Source: an uncultured Aquimarina sp. (GTDB taxonomy: Bacteria; Bacteroidota; Bacteroidia; Flavobacteriales; Flavobacteriaceae). From it: a DNA stretch of 64,000 nt. Each line of letters begins with the position of its first letter. The first letter of the stretch is position 1. A model generated the notes under the pieces. The model searched no databases. It worked only from the letters and a program-made list of their open reading frames with translations, and was not told the DNA's origin. Both the position numbers and the translations under genes were made by a program. Shown here piece after piece: positions 1 through 8,777 of this stretch. The DNA is taken from assembly GCA_947500845.1 (NCBI GenBank), contig CANMTP010000011.1, positions 1 through 64,000 on the forward strand, given 5' to 3'.

Positions 1-54
1 GATACTTAAATATACTAATTCTCTGCTTTTTCTACAATAAATTATTAAAGTTTC

Positions 55-213
55 TTATCCCGAACTCACGTTAACTACCCTCTTATTCTCTAATTGAATC
101 ATAGCATAGAGAGCAGCTTCTTCGTCGATCCACTCTAACACCCTACCTCCAAACAGCGTATTGTTAGAATTTAAATCTTCAGGTTTGACCATTTTTCTAG
201 TATGATATCTCAT
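55..213 (-). pseudogene. acyl-CoA thioesterase (hotdog), truncated N-terminal fragment
   Basis: A 52-codon reading frame starts with ATG at 213 and ends at TAA at 55-57. It reads like the N-terminus of YciA-type hotdog acyl-CoA thioesterases: a MRYHTRKMVKPEDLN opening, then the LFGG(R/K)VLEWIDEEAALYA helix that carries the active-site region. Intact family members run to about 130-170 residues and continue after KRVV with a conserved strand. Here the frame leaves that pattern after KRVV and stops within a few residues, and the 54 bases left of the stop do not resume it in an obvious frame. It therefore looks like a 3'-truncated or frameshifted gene; the missing part may have been deleted or lie beyond the window edge. 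The fragment is probably not functional. Confidence 0.65.
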
Positions 214-379
214 AATTTTTGTTTTGTTTACCGAACAAAAATATTGAAAATAATACTCTCATAATTTTGTTTAGAATCTTTCTGTAGAAAATTATGATTT
301 CAATAATCAAACTAAAAAAAATCTTAATAAACCCAGGATTGTGGGATGTAAATTTTGTTAAATCTATTATATGAATGTT

Positions 380-1834
380 TTATGGAATTACGATTTCCTC
401 ACAAACTTGTATACCATTAGGACAGATATTTGTTCCTTCTATTCTGGCACAAACAGTATAAGTCCCAGATGCAGGAAACTCAAATTCGAAACCTTCTGTG
501 CTAGGTCTTGATTGTTCAGCTCCTCCATCTATAGACCAAAGAATAACTTCTATTGGTTCTATACTTGTAATTTCTGGAAAAAAGAAATACCGATTTCCTC
601 CCATAGGATCTATAATTAAAGTCATTTCTGGGCATATTGGGTCTAAAACAATAGTCTCACAGAAAGAAGTTCCTTCTGGACAAAAAGATGATTCTGACTT
701 TATACAAACTTCATATGTTCCCGGAGTCTCAAAGTTATATGTTAACTGATTATCTGCATTTTGTACACCGGCTCCATCATCTTCAATAAAAACATTATCA
801 ACAAACCATTCATATCTTGTAGTCTGTATTTGATTAAAATCTGCTACGAAATCATATATGAAAGACTCTGGTTCTTGGTTACCTGTAAAAAATAAATCCG
901 GACAAACAGACTCTGCAACAACATCCTTGCATATTTCTGTACCCAAAGGACAATCTGGAGTTATGGCCTTGATACATATTGTATGAGATCCGGGTTCAAA
1001 TTGTCGCAATAAAGAATCATTATCCCAGTTACCGCTCCAGGCGTCGACATTAAGTATTTCTCCATCAATGATCCAGAAAAGTTCATAATTTTGCCTCACG
1101 ACAAAATTAGGGTCAAAATCGAAAGTATTAGGATTAATCCTTGTAACATTAAATTGTATCTCTGGACATCCTAAACACTCATTTGTTATCGTATAAAAAT
1201 CAAAAATTGAATTTATAGGCACAGGAGTAGACTCTACTCCAACGAAAACTGTAAAAGGAAATTGAAAATCAGGTTGATAATCTGCTGGTTGCAAATTATA
1301 AAAAGTATCAAATTCTTCGTCTGATGCTAGACGAACTTCTGTTCTGTCATTATCGAACAAAATAATTGGGTAATCAAAAGTAAAACATTGCTTAAATAGA
1401 CGATCAAACTCATTACGCAAAGTAGTATAGTTACATCTTTCTAATAAACTAAACATTTCATTTTCATTATCAACCTTTAGAACTTCACTATCATCGTTGA
1501 AAATAATCTCTATTGGAAAAGCTAAGCCAGTGATATTAAAATTAGAAGTTTGACTAGAAATAACATTAACTAGGCCGTCATAAGTTTCAATAGTAATATT
1601 AGACTCGTTATTATAACCTAAGACAATAGGATACTTAAAACTGAAGCATTGTCTATCATTAGTGACATCTATTTCTTGAGCGATATTGTTGAGAACCGAA
1701 ACCAATGCATTACTAGATTCAATATTGGTATGTAAAACATCAGGAAAATCAACTTCATCATCATCTATACAACCAATAAGTTGTACAGCTATTATAAACA
1801 CTATAGTCCATCTATATATGACCAATCCTTTCAA
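380..1834 (-). CDS. surface lipoprotein with three Cys-containing PKD-like repeats
   Basis: This 484-residue lipoprotein starts at TTG (1832-1834); no ATG lies before the signal peptide. The signal peptide ends in a lipobox (QLIGC), and acidic residues (IDDDE) follow the cysteine, as in Bacteroidetes lipoproteins exported to the cell surface. The N-terminal half holds two related segments beginning CFSFKYPI and CFTFDYPI. The C-terminal half holds three repeats of about 80-100 residues that begin CPE/CPD, have a central aromatic stretch (YEWFVDN type) and end with G-x-Y-x-V/I-C-x-K and a further Cys pair. The fold looks PKD-like (Ig-like), suited to extracellular binding. It is a paralogue of the gene at 2089-3837. 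Its promoter matches those of that gene and of fecR, so it probably belongs to the regulon of the nearby ECF sigma factor. The ligand is unknown. Confidence 0.8.
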   Translation of the reverse strand: MKGLVIYRWTIVFIIAVQLIGCIDDDEVDFPDVLHTNIESSNALVSVLNNIAQEIDVTNDRQCFSFKYPIVLGYNNESNITIETYDGLVNVISSQTSNFNITGLAFPIEIIFNDDSEVLKVDNENEMFSLLERCNYTTLRNEFDRLFKQCFTFDYPIILFDNDRTEVRLASDEEFDTFYNLQPADYQPDFQFPFTVFVGVESTPVPINSIFDFYTITNECLGCPEIQFNVTRINPNTFDFDPNFVVRQNYELFWIIDGEILNVDAWSGNWDNDSLLRQFEPGSHTICIKAITPDCPLGTEICKDVVAESVCPDLFFTGNQEPESFIYDFVADFNQIQTTRYEWFVDNVFIEDDGAGVQNADNQLTYNFETPGTYEVCIKSESSFCPEGTSFCETIVLDPICPEMTLIIDPMGGNRYFFFPEITSIEPIEVILWSIDGGAEQSRPSTEGFEFEFPASGTYTVCARIEGTNICPNGIQVCEEIVIP

Positions 1835-1873
1835 AGTTTTTGTTTTTTAGTTGATTTATTCCCTTATAAATAT

Positions 1874-1900
1874 AACGAATGAAAGTAATACTACCCTACC
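1874..1900 (-). promoter_or_regulatory. predicted ECF sigma promoter (GGTAGGGTA-N14-CGTT)
   Basis: On the minus strand GGTAGGGTA (1892-1900) is followed after exactly 14 bases by CGTT (1874-1877) and then an ATATTTAT stretch. It lies 40 bases upstream of the TTG start of the lipoprotein ending at 380. The same two blocks with identical spacing occur upstream of the second lipoprotein and of fecR. The assignment to the ECF sigma factor is inferred. Confidence 0.7.
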
Positions 1901-2026
1901 TTTTTTAGTAAGTCATCTAATTAAACAGAGTTTAAATCGCTCTTCTAATATATAAACAATAATATTATTTAACCCATAAATTAAAAGGCTTTCCGTAACT
2001 ATCTTTACTCCAAATTGTAAAAATAA

Positions 2027-2063
2027 AATTCCCCATAAAGTATGACAACACTTATGGGGAATT
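2027..2063 (-). terminator. intrinsic terminator after the 582-residue lipoprotein gene
   Basis: A 12-base inverted repeat, AATTCCCCATAA (2027-2038) with TTATGGGGAATT (2052-2063), is followed on the minus strand by a T-rich tract. It lies just downstream of the stop codon at 2089. Confidence 0.75.
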
Positions 2064-2088
2064 AACCTAATTAATCTAACCTAACAAA

Positions 2089-3837
2089 CTATTCTATTTG
2101 GATCGTTCTACAAAACTCGGATCCTTCTGCACAATTCTCTGATAAAGCAACTGCACATATATTATATTCACCTGGTGCTAATGCATACCCTATTAGATTA
2201 TCTGTGAATGGGCTACCATTGGGAGTTACTAATAACTCACCATTGATATACCATCTATAACCGGTAACCAATTCCCATTCTAATTCACGAATCGAGAATT
2301 GATATAGATTCGTACTATTTGGTGTCAGATAATAATCAAATACGGGTAAAGATGGACAAACTTCTCCTACTGTGATGGTTTTACAATATTCTACCCCATT
2401 TGGGCAAAATGGAGTTTCAATTTTCATGCATATGTAGTAAATACCTGCTTTACCAAATTGATAACTAAAAGGTTCATTATGTGCATTTCCTGAAGAACTC
2501 CCCACGAAATCACCTGCTACAAACCAATCAATTTGAGTATCATCAATACCCTCGAAAGCGTTTGGGTAGAAGAAATATGTAAAACTGTCACCATTTTGTT
2601 CTTCATTAAAAGAAATATCAGGACAAGATCCTTCTATCTCAATGACCTTACAAAAAGTTATAACTTCTTCACATCCCTGCGTTTCAATCTTTGCACATAC
2701 TTGATAAGATCCTGGTAAATCCCATGAAAATTGAACGTACTCTGAACTTGGTTGATTTTCAATAAATTGTTCATCTATATACCAGGCAATACTAATTTCT
2801 CCTTCAATACCTACTACATTTGGATAAAATTGTTTGGTGTTCCTATTAATAGGCTCTTCTATAAAACTAAGTTCTGGGCAAACGTTGATGGGATCCTCTA
2901 CTATAATTTTTACGCATGTTTTTTCACTCAGCTCACGGCTACAGTTAGGAGTTTCCATGACTAAACAGATTTCGTATTCACCCGGCCCGCCTGGTACTTG
3001 CCCAGTGTTATCCTGTAAGAAGTCGTATTGAAAAACACCACTACCGGCATCACCGGCCAACGTATCATTAATATACCAATAATACAATGCGTCTTCTCTT
3101 TGAATCTCTGCAATAAATTTATAGTTGCCTTTATGTTCCTGGGGTTGCACACCAAAAATAGTAGTTGGACATTCTACATCTTCCCCTGCTACAAATTTCT
3201 TGCAAAACGATGCTCCATCCAAACAATTTGGAGTCAATACTTTAAGGCAGATAGTGTATTCTACTCCAGGTTCTAATACACTATGTATATAATTGCTACC
3301 AATTTGTGGATCATCGGGGTGCTCTATTTGTTCATCGTTGATAAACCATTTGAAAGAGGTAACATCTTCTATACCGTCAAAGCTCGCCAAAAATCCATAT
3401 CCAATTGATGTTCCTGGTTCGATATCCATAGTAAAATTAACATTGGGGCAAGCTCTATGAGGCTCTTCTACTGTAATAGTTTCACAAAATGAAGCTCCAT
3501 TTGGGCAATCAGAGGTTTCAGCTTTGATACATACTTCATAAGTACCCGGCTCAAAGAAGTCGACGTAAACATTATCTCGATCATCAAGAACAATCTCTGA
3601 ATCTACTACACTATCATTTACGAACCATTGATACGGTGTATTCGCAATTTCAGGAAAGTCTGCTGTGAACTTTAACCTTGTTGATGAGTCTATTTGTGTT
3701 GTCTTACTATTTGTGGTATTGATTTTTTCGATTTCAAAGGCCATATCTGGGCATGATTCGAGTGTTTCACCTTCACAAGATGTAAATACCCATGTTACTA
3801 TGCATGATAATAACAGCCAAGTACTAAGTTTTTTCAT
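2089..3837 (-). CDS. surface lipoprotein with six Cys-containing PKD-like repeats
   Basis: This 582-residue lipoprotein starts at ATG (3835-3837) and has a signal peptide ending in lipobox FTSC, followed by acidic residues. The rest is six tandem repeats of about 90 residues. Each opens with CP (SCPDMAF, ACPNVNF, ECPTTIF, VCPELSF, SCPDISF, VCPSLPV), has a central (Y/F)xW(Y/F)(I/V)N motif and ends with a PGxYxICxKxET segment plus two more cysteines. The regular cysteines suggest one disulfide or so per repeat outside the cell. It is a paralogue of the 484-residue lipoprotein at 380-1834 and shares its promoter element. It is oriented away from the sigma/anti-sigma/TonB receptor locus. The role is unknown; a partner or substrate-capture protein for the TonB receptor is an inference. 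Confidence 0.8.
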   Translation of the reverse strand: MKKLSTWLLLSCIVTWVFTSCEGETLESCPDMAFEIEKINTTNSKTTQIDSSTRLKFTADFPEIANTPYQWFVNDSVVDSEIVLDDRDNVYVDFFEPGTYEVCIKAETSDCPNGASFCETITVEEPHRACPNVNFTMDIEPGTSIGYGFLASFDGIEDVTSFKWFINDEQIEHPDDPQIGSNYIHSVLEPGVEYTICLKVLTPNCLDGASFCKKFVAGEDVECPTTIFGVQPQEHKGNYKFIAEIQREDALYYWYINDTLAGDAGSGVFQYDFLQDNTGQVPGGPGEYEICLVMETPNCSRELSEKTCVKIIVEDPINVCPELSFIEEPINRNTKQFYPNVVGIEGEISIAWYIDEQFIENQPSSEYVQFSWDLPGSYQVCAKIETQGCEEVITFCKVIEIEGSCPDISFNEEQNGDSFTYFFYPNAFEGIDDTQIDWFVAGDFVGSSSGNAHNEPFSYQFGKAGIYYICMKIETPFCPNGVEYCKTITVGEVCPSLPVFDYYLTPNSTNLYQFSIRELEWELVTGYRWYINGELLVTPNGSPFTDNLIGYALAPGEYNICAVALSENCAEGSEFCRTIQIE

Positions 3838-3898
3838 TGTTCTTAAATTTAGAGGTTTATTTATTTTCTTTCGAAAACCAATCGGTTTACATAAATGA

Positions 3899-3925
3899 AA
3901 CGTAGTAAAAAAAAGATACCCTACC
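3899..3925 (-). promoter_or_regulatory. predicted ECF sigma promoter (GGTAGGGTA-N14-CGTT)
   Basis: On the minus strand GGTAGGGTA (3917-3925), then 14 bases, then CGTT (3899-3902), followed by TCATTTAT. It lies about 60 bases upstream of the ATG of the six-repeat lipoprotein. Blocks and spacing equal those at 1874-1900 and 4625-4651. Confidence 0.7.
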
Positions 3926-4051
3926 CCCTAACGCTAAATAGTAGATGTTAAAGTTCGTGATAGGCACTATCTAAATATGTTAAGCAAAAGCTAGAGTTTT
4001 TGACAAGAGAAAAAAATCATATAGCTTTGAAGTTATATTTTAAAAATAATT

Positions 4052-4570
4052 TTGAGCAACAAGAATTCTACATGTGACGAAAAAAAATTTGACCGATTTT
4101 TCAAAAGTCATGCTAAACTTTTGAGAAATTATATCTATTACAAATTTGGTGATCTAGAGCAAGCAGAAGATATTGTTCAGGATGCTTTCATTAAATTATG
4201 GAATAATTGTTCAAAAGTGAGTCTTGACAAAGCCAAGAGCTACGTTTATACGATTGCGACAAACTTGGGGATAAGTATTACACGTCACCAAAAAGTAAAA
4301 TTCAAATACCAAGACTATGTTATACGGCATAAAACAGATATCAATAATGAGTCGCCAGAATTTATAGCGCTTGAAAAAGAATACATGCAAAAGTTAAAAA
4401 ATGCAATTGCAGATTTGCCCGAAAGGCAAAGAGAAGTTTTTCTTTTGAGCAGAATAGATAAAAAAACGTATAAAGAAATCGCAGAGCTATCTAACGTTTC
4501 GGTAAAAGCAATAGAGAAGCTTATGCATAAAGCATTATTAACACTTAGGAAAAAAATTGGAAATATATAA
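4052..4570 (+). CDS. ECF RNA polymerase sigma factor, FecI type
   Basis: This 172-residue sigma-70 family protein has region 2 at about residues 10-80 (FFKSHAKLLRNYIYYKFGD...QAEDIVQDAFIKLW) and region 4 at about 110-165 (LPERQREVFLLSRIDKKTYKEIAE, then the recognition helix with VSVKAIEKLMHKAL). The start is TTG at 4052; no in-frame ATG lies before region 2 and an in-frame stop lies a few codons upstream. It is followed by an anti-sigma FecR gene and a TonB receptor with a signalling domain, the classic cell-surface-signalling order. In such systems the receptor senses a ligand outside and FecR passes the signal to free or activate the sigma factor. Likely targets are the three GGTAGGGTA-N14-CGTT promoters nearby. 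None was seen in front of the sigma gene itself. Confidence 0.9.
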   Translation: MSNKNSTCDEKKFDRFFKSHAKLLRNYIYYKFGDLEQAEDIVQDAFIKLWNNCSKVSLDKAKSYVYTIATNLGISITRHQKVKFKYQDYVIRHKTDINNESPEFIALEKEYMQKLKNAIADLPERQREVFLLSRIDKKTYKEIAELSNVSVKAIEKLMHKALLTLRKKIGNI

Positions 4571-4624
4571 TTTTAAGTCATAAGTCAATTGTACATGGTT
4601 AGACGTAAAAAATTTAAAAAAAAG

Positions 4625-4651
4625 GGTAGGGTAATTACATAAGTAAACGTT
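4625..4651 (+). promoter_or_regulatory. predicted ECF sigma promoter of fecR (GGTAGGGTA-N14-CGTT)
   Basis: GGTAGGGTA (4625-4633), 14 bases, CGTT (4648-4651), then CAATTTAT. It sits between the sigma gene and fecR, 21 bases before the ATG at 4673, and would drive fecR plus the TonB receptor as a target of the sigma factor. Confidence 0.72.
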
Positions 4652-4672
4652 CAATTTATATAGATCTTGATT

Positions 4673-5575
4673 ATGCTAGACGATAAAAAAGACGACATAT
4701 TCTTATCCAGATGGATTAACGGCGAGCTTTCTAAAGAGGAGCTTAGTGAGTTTCAATCCCACCCCGAGTATGAGCACTACGTAAAAATAATGGCTGGTGC
4801 AGATGCTTTAGACCTCAAGAGTTATGATGTTGAGAAAGAACTCTATGCCATAAAATCAAAACGCAGCCTTAAAAAATCGGGTCCTGTTATCAACTTATGG
4901 CCTTACTTTGCTGCTGCAGCTTCTATTGCTATCATTCTTGGACTATTTTTCTTTGGTCCTAACGAATCATTTAGTACCGATTATGGACAGAAACTTATCG
5001 TAGCACTTCCCGATGGATCTGAAATGACCTTAAATGCCAAATCTATTGCTAGTTTTGATAAAAGTAATTGGGACAATAACCGCACGATAACTTTGGAAGG
5101 AGAGGCTTTTTTTAAAGTAAAAAAAGGAAGTAAATTCACGGTGACTACAAAAAACGGAGAAGTTTCGGTACTGGGAACCCAGTTTAATGTAAATTCTCAC
5201 CACTCTTTATTTGAAGTTAATTGTTTTGAAGGTAAAGTAAGTGTAGTGAATAACAAAAAGAAAGAAATCTTGACTGCAGGAAATGCATACAGAAATCTTG
5301 GGAAAACCTATGAAAAATGGACATTTAATGAATCTACTCCCTCTTGGTTAACTAATACAAGTTCATTTAGAAGTATTCCCATACGTTATGTCCTTAAAGA
5401 ACTTGAAGATCAATACAACATCAAGATTGTAGAGAAAGGTCTTAATCTAGGATATAAATACACCGGAACTTTCCCAAATGACAATATAGAAGTCGCTCTT
5501 CAAACGGTTTTTAGTACCTTAGGCATTGAGTATAGCCTATCTCAAGATGGTAAGACTGTCGTACTAGAAAAGTAG
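4673..5575 (+). CDS. FecR family anti-sigma factor
   Basis: This is a 300-residue inner-membrane anti-sigma protein. A cytoplasmic N-terminal segment of about 75 residues (SRWINGELSKEELSEF type) is followed by one membrane helix (about 75-95, YFAAAASIAIILGLFFF). The periplasmic FecR domain (about 105-200) contains LPDGSEMTLNAKS, LEGEAFFKV and VLGTQFNV, and a C-terminal STN-like DUF4974 segment follows (about 230-295). ATG at 4673 was preferred; TTG at 4667 in the same frame would add two residues. It is expected to couple ligand binding by the TonB receptor downstream to the sigma factor upstream. The stop lies 7 bases before the receptor gene, so the two are probably cotranscribed from the promoter at 4625-4651. 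Confidence 0.9.
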   Translation: MLDDKKDDIFLSRWINGELSKEELSEFQSHPEYEHYVKIMAGADALDLKSYDVEKELYAIKSKRSLKKSGPVINLWPYFAAAASIAIILGLFFFGPNESFSTDYGQKLIVALPDGSEMTLNAKSIASFDKSNWDNNRTITLEGEAFFKVKKGSKFTVTTKNGEVSVLGTQFNVNSHHSLFEVNCFEGKVSVVNNKKKEILTAGNAYRNLGKTYEKWTFNESTPSWLTNTSSFRSIPIRYVLKELEDQYNIKIVEKGLNLGYKYTGTFPNDNIEVALQTVFSTLGIEYSLSQDGKTVVLEK

Positions 5576-5582
5576 TAATAGC

Positions 5583-8135
5583 ATGATAAGACTTTTATGT
5601 GTATGTTTTTTTTTATGGAGCATATCTGTTTTTTCTCAAGAAGAAACCAGTGTCATTGTGCTAGAAAACATGCCGTTATCTGAAGTTATCAAGGCTATAG
5701 AAGAGCGATATAATGTGAAATTCTCGTATATAGATTCATTAGTAGATGATAAAAAAGTTTCTATCACAATCGATCCCAAGACCCCAATAGAAAATCTTCT
5801 CACGGAATTAGCACAAAAATCACGTTTAAAATTTAAAGTTACCGGAAACAACTTTGTAACGATTAGTTCTTTTAATAAAAAAGACAAGGTATTTGTTTGT
5901 GGATATATTCTAGACGAAGACGAAAAACCTCTTAAGGATATCCGAATTTTTTTTAAATCTACTCGAACTAATAGTACTACGGATGATAAGGGGTATTTTG
6001 AGCGTACTGAAGTTCCTTATAATTCGGTTATTTTGATAAGCGCGCCGGGTTTTAGACAAAAAGTAGTAAGCTCAGCATCATTTTTGTCGGGTGACTGCCT
6101 AAAAATATATCTTATTCATCTACAGGAAGAGGTATTAGATGAAGTTTTCATTCAAGAATATCTAGCAAAAGGAATTACACAGAACAAAAAAATAATCAAT
6201 ATTAATCTAAAAGATGTAGAAGTACTCCCCGGAAGAACAGAACCAGATATTTTACAAAGTATACAGCTTACTCCCGGAGTAAACAATCCCTATGAGACAG
6301 CATCTGGCTTATTTGTAAGAGGAAGTACACCGCACCAAAATCTGGTTTTATGGAATGGTATCAAAACTTACCAGCAAGGGCATTTTTTTGGGATGCTTTC
6401 GGCATTTAACCCATATGTTGCAAAAGAAGTAAACTTTTACAAAAGTGGCGTTAGTGCAAGATATGGCGATAGAATTGCCGGGGTGATCGATATTACCTCA
6501 GAAAATGAGGTTACAGATCATTTTCGTGGCGGTGCAGGTTTTAATATGATTAATGCAGACATTGTTATGCATACGCCACTAATTAAAGATAAAGTTTCGC
6601 TTCAGGTATCTGGAAGAAGGTCATATACCGATTTACTAGAAACCTTCACCTACAAACAATTTTCTGATCGTGTTTTTCAGAATACTAAAATTATTGATAC
6701 CTTAAGCATTAATGACGAAAACAACGAATTCTTTTATGCCGATTATAATGCAAATTTGATTATTCACCCTTCTGCTAATCAAAAAGTAGAAGTTAACACA
6801 GTATATAGCAAGAATGATCTAGATTTCAGGCGAAGTGATGATTCGGCATCATTTAATGACGATCTAGTTACTGAAAATGAAGGATATAACGTTAAATGGA
6901 AAAGCTCTTATGCAGATAAAGTCTCACTGAATATCAATGCATATTATACCAAATATCTTCTCAATTACCAATTTATTACCAGAGATCCCAATATCATAAC
7001 AGAAATCGAAAGTAAGAAAAATAGTGTTCTTGATTATGGAGGAGAATTGCACGTGAATTATAAACTTTCTATGTACCAAAATCTATCTTCAGGGTATCAA
7101 TATTCTAACAACAACACCAGATATGCTTTTGTGACTACCACCCCGGATTACGAATTGATTTTAGATGAAGATGATCGTTTTTTGAATACGCATTCGTTCT
7201 ACACCGAATATAAGTTTGAAAATCCCAAAAACTTCTATCTATCAGCAGGGCTAAGATTTAATCATTATACCGAACTTAACGAATCCTTTATAGAACCCAG
7301 AGTTTTTATTCAGAAATATATCACCAAAAATTGGGAAATTAATACTAGTGCAGAGTATAGAAGTCAAGCTACTAGTCAAATACAAGAATCTGTAATAAGT
7401 GATCTCTCTCTTGAAAACCAGGTATGGACATTGGCAAATAATGATCAATTTCCTATTATTTCTAGTTATCAATTTACATTGGGCAGTAGTTTCAGAAAGA
7501 ATAAATGGTATTTGGATATTGGCAGTTATTACAAAAAAATTGATGATATCACCTCGCTAACCGCTGGGTTTATAAATCCAATAAGTAATACGTATCAAAA
7601 TGGAGAAAGCAGTATTTACGGGCTTGATTTCTTCTTAAAAAAAAGATTTAGGAATTATAAAACCTGGGTAAGTTATTCCTACATTAATACTCGAAACAAG
7701 TTCGAAAATATAAATAATAACGAATTCTTTCCTGGTAACTGGAATATTGAGCACACTGTAAAATGGTCTCATTTTTATAAAATAAACAATCTTCAATTTT
7801 CTTTGGGTTGGCTTTGGCATACGGGAAAAGCATTTACCAATGCTACAGAAATTGATGACGGAAGTGAAATCGTTATTATAGAATTTGATGATATAAACAG
7901 TAACAATTTACCTGTATATCACAGATTAGATTTTTCTGCTATTTATGATTTTAAGATTGGATATCATCCAAATATAAAATACCGACTTGGTGTTTCTGTA
8001 CTTAATCTTTACAACAGAAAGAATTTATTAAACAGAGAATTCAGAACAACTAACTCCCTTAACAATCAATTTATTAATGCCGATATATTCTCATTAGGGG
8101 TAACGCCAAATATTAGTTTTAGGGTTTTCTGGTAA
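5583..8135 (+). CDS. TonB-dependent receptor with STN signalling domain
   Basis: This 850-residue outer-membrane receptor has, in order: a signal peptide (1-19, ending SVFSQ); a secretin/TonB short N-terminal (STN) domain at about 27-85 that contacts FecR; a carboxypeptidase-regulatory-like beta domain at about 100-180; a plug domain at about 195-310 (GRTEPDILQSIQLTPGV, LFVRGSTPHQNLVLWNGI, RYGDRIAGVIDI); and a 22-strand-type barrel to the C-terminus, which ends in an aromatic (FRVFW). It imports an unknown ligand using TonB energy and reports its presence to FecR. There is no SusD partner next to it, so it resembles FecA-type rather than SusC/D-type systems. The two repeat lipoproteins on the other strand share the predicted promoter and may assist it. 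Confidence 0.9.
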   Translation: MIRLLCVCFFLWSISVFSQEETSVIVLENMPLSEVIKAIEERYNVKFSYIDSLVDDKKVSITIDPKTPIENLLTELAQKSRLKFKVTGNNFVTISSFNKKDKVFVCGYILDEDEKPLKDIRIFFKSTRTNSTTDDKGYFERTEVPYNSVILISAPGFRQKVVSSASFLSGDCLKIYLIHLQEEVLDEVFIQEYLAKGITQNKKIININLKDVEVLPGRTEPDILQSIQLTPGVNNPYETASGLFVRGSTPHQNLVLWNGIKTYQQGHFFGMLSAFNPYVAKEVNFYKSGVSARYGDRIAGVIDITSENEVTDHFRGGAGFNMINADIVMHTPLIKDKVSLQVSGRRSYTDLLETFTYKQFSDRVFQNTKIIDTLSINDENNEFFYADYNANLIIHPSANQKVEVNTVYSKNDLDFRRSDDSASFNDDLVTENEGYNVKWKSSYADKVSLNINAYYTKYLLNYQFITRDPNIITEIESKKNSVLDYGGELHVNYKLSMYQNLSSGYQYSNNNTRYAFVTTTPDYELILDEDDRFLNTHSFYTEYKFENPKNFYLSAGLRFNHYTELNESFIEPRVFIQKYITKNWEINTSAEYRSQATSQIQESVISDLSLENQVWTLANNDQFPIISSYQFTLGSSFRKNKWYLDIGSYYKKIDDITSLTAGFINPISNTYQNGESSIYGLDFFLKKRFRNYKTWVSYSYINTRNKFENINNNEFFPGNWNIEHTVKWSHFYKINNLQFSLGWLWHTGKAFTNATEIDDGSEIVIIEFDDINSNNLPVYHRLDFSAIYDFKIGYHPNIKYRLGVSVLNLYNRKNLLNREFRTTNSLNNQFINADIFSLGVTPNISFRVFW

Positions 8136-8139
8136 ATAA

Positions 8140-8168
8140 AAAACCATTCCGCTAATCGAAATGGTTTT
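8140..8168. terminator. bidirectional terminator between the receptor gene and ndk
   Basis: AAAACCATT (8140-8148) pairs with AATGGTTTT (8160-8168). A-rich and T-rich flanks on both sides suit termination of the convergent receptor and ndk genes. Confidence 0.65.
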
Positions 8169-8194
8169 AAATTTGTTTGTTGTAAAATTCTTTC

Positions 8195-8614
8195 TTAAAA
8201 CTGCTCTCTACCAGAAAAATGGAAAGCGCCTTCGATAGCTGCATTTTCATCACTATCACTTCCGTGTACAGCATTTTCGCTAATTGAAGTAGCATATTTT
8301 TTACGAATAGTACCTTCTGCAGCTTCTTCAGGATTCGTGGCTCCAATTAAAGTTCTAAAATCTTCAACTGCATTTTCTTTTTCCAAAATAGCAGCTACTA
8401 TTGGACCACTAGTCATATATTCTACCAATTCACCATAAAAAGGACGTTCTTTATGAACTGCATAAAATTCTTTAGCGTCGTTAGTTGTAAGTTGGGTAAG
8501 TTTCATTGCCACAATTCTAAAACCTGAAGCTGTAATTTGCTCAAGGATTGCCCCAATATATCCTTTTCTAACCGCATCCGGTTTAAGCATTGTAAAAGTT
8601 CTGTTTGATGCCAT
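8195..8614 (-). CDS. ndk: nucleoside diphosphate kinase
   Basis: This 139-residue enzyme transfers the gamma phosphate between nucleoside tri- and diphosphates through a phospho-histidine. The opening [16 protein letters not shown], the mid-region [18 protein letters not shown], and the active-site stretch [12 protein letters not shown] with its catalytic His near residue 116 are all present. The length matches the family. Transcription probably starts at a good Bacteroidetes promoter at 8699-8728, giving a leader of about 80 bases. It stands alone, convergent with the TonB receptor gene. Confidence 0.97.
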   Translation of the reverse strand: MASNRTFTMLKPDAVRKGYIGAILEQITASGFRIVAMKLTQLTTNDAKEFYAVHKERPFYGELVEYMTSGPIVAAILEKENAVEDFRTLIGATNPEEAAEGTIRKKYATSISENAVHGSDSDENAAIEGAFHFSGREQF

Positions 8615-8698
8615 TGTATCTTTTTTGTTGTTACCTCTTAAAGAAGTAGTTGTATTTTAAACTAAAAATTTTAAAAGTTCTGATTTCTAAAATTTGTG

Positions 8699-8728
8699 CA
8701 AAATTAGCCATAAAAGGATCAAAAGCAA
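8699..8728 (-). promoter_or_regulatory. predicted housekeeping promoter of ndk
   Basis: On the minus strand TTG (8726-8728), 19 bases, then TAATTTTG (8699-8706), matching the Bacteroidetes TTG / TAnnTTTG promoter. Confidence 0.55.
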
Positions 8729-8777
8729 GAATTATTATCAGAAAGTATGCTTTATACTGCTGTAAACCTAAAGAAAG

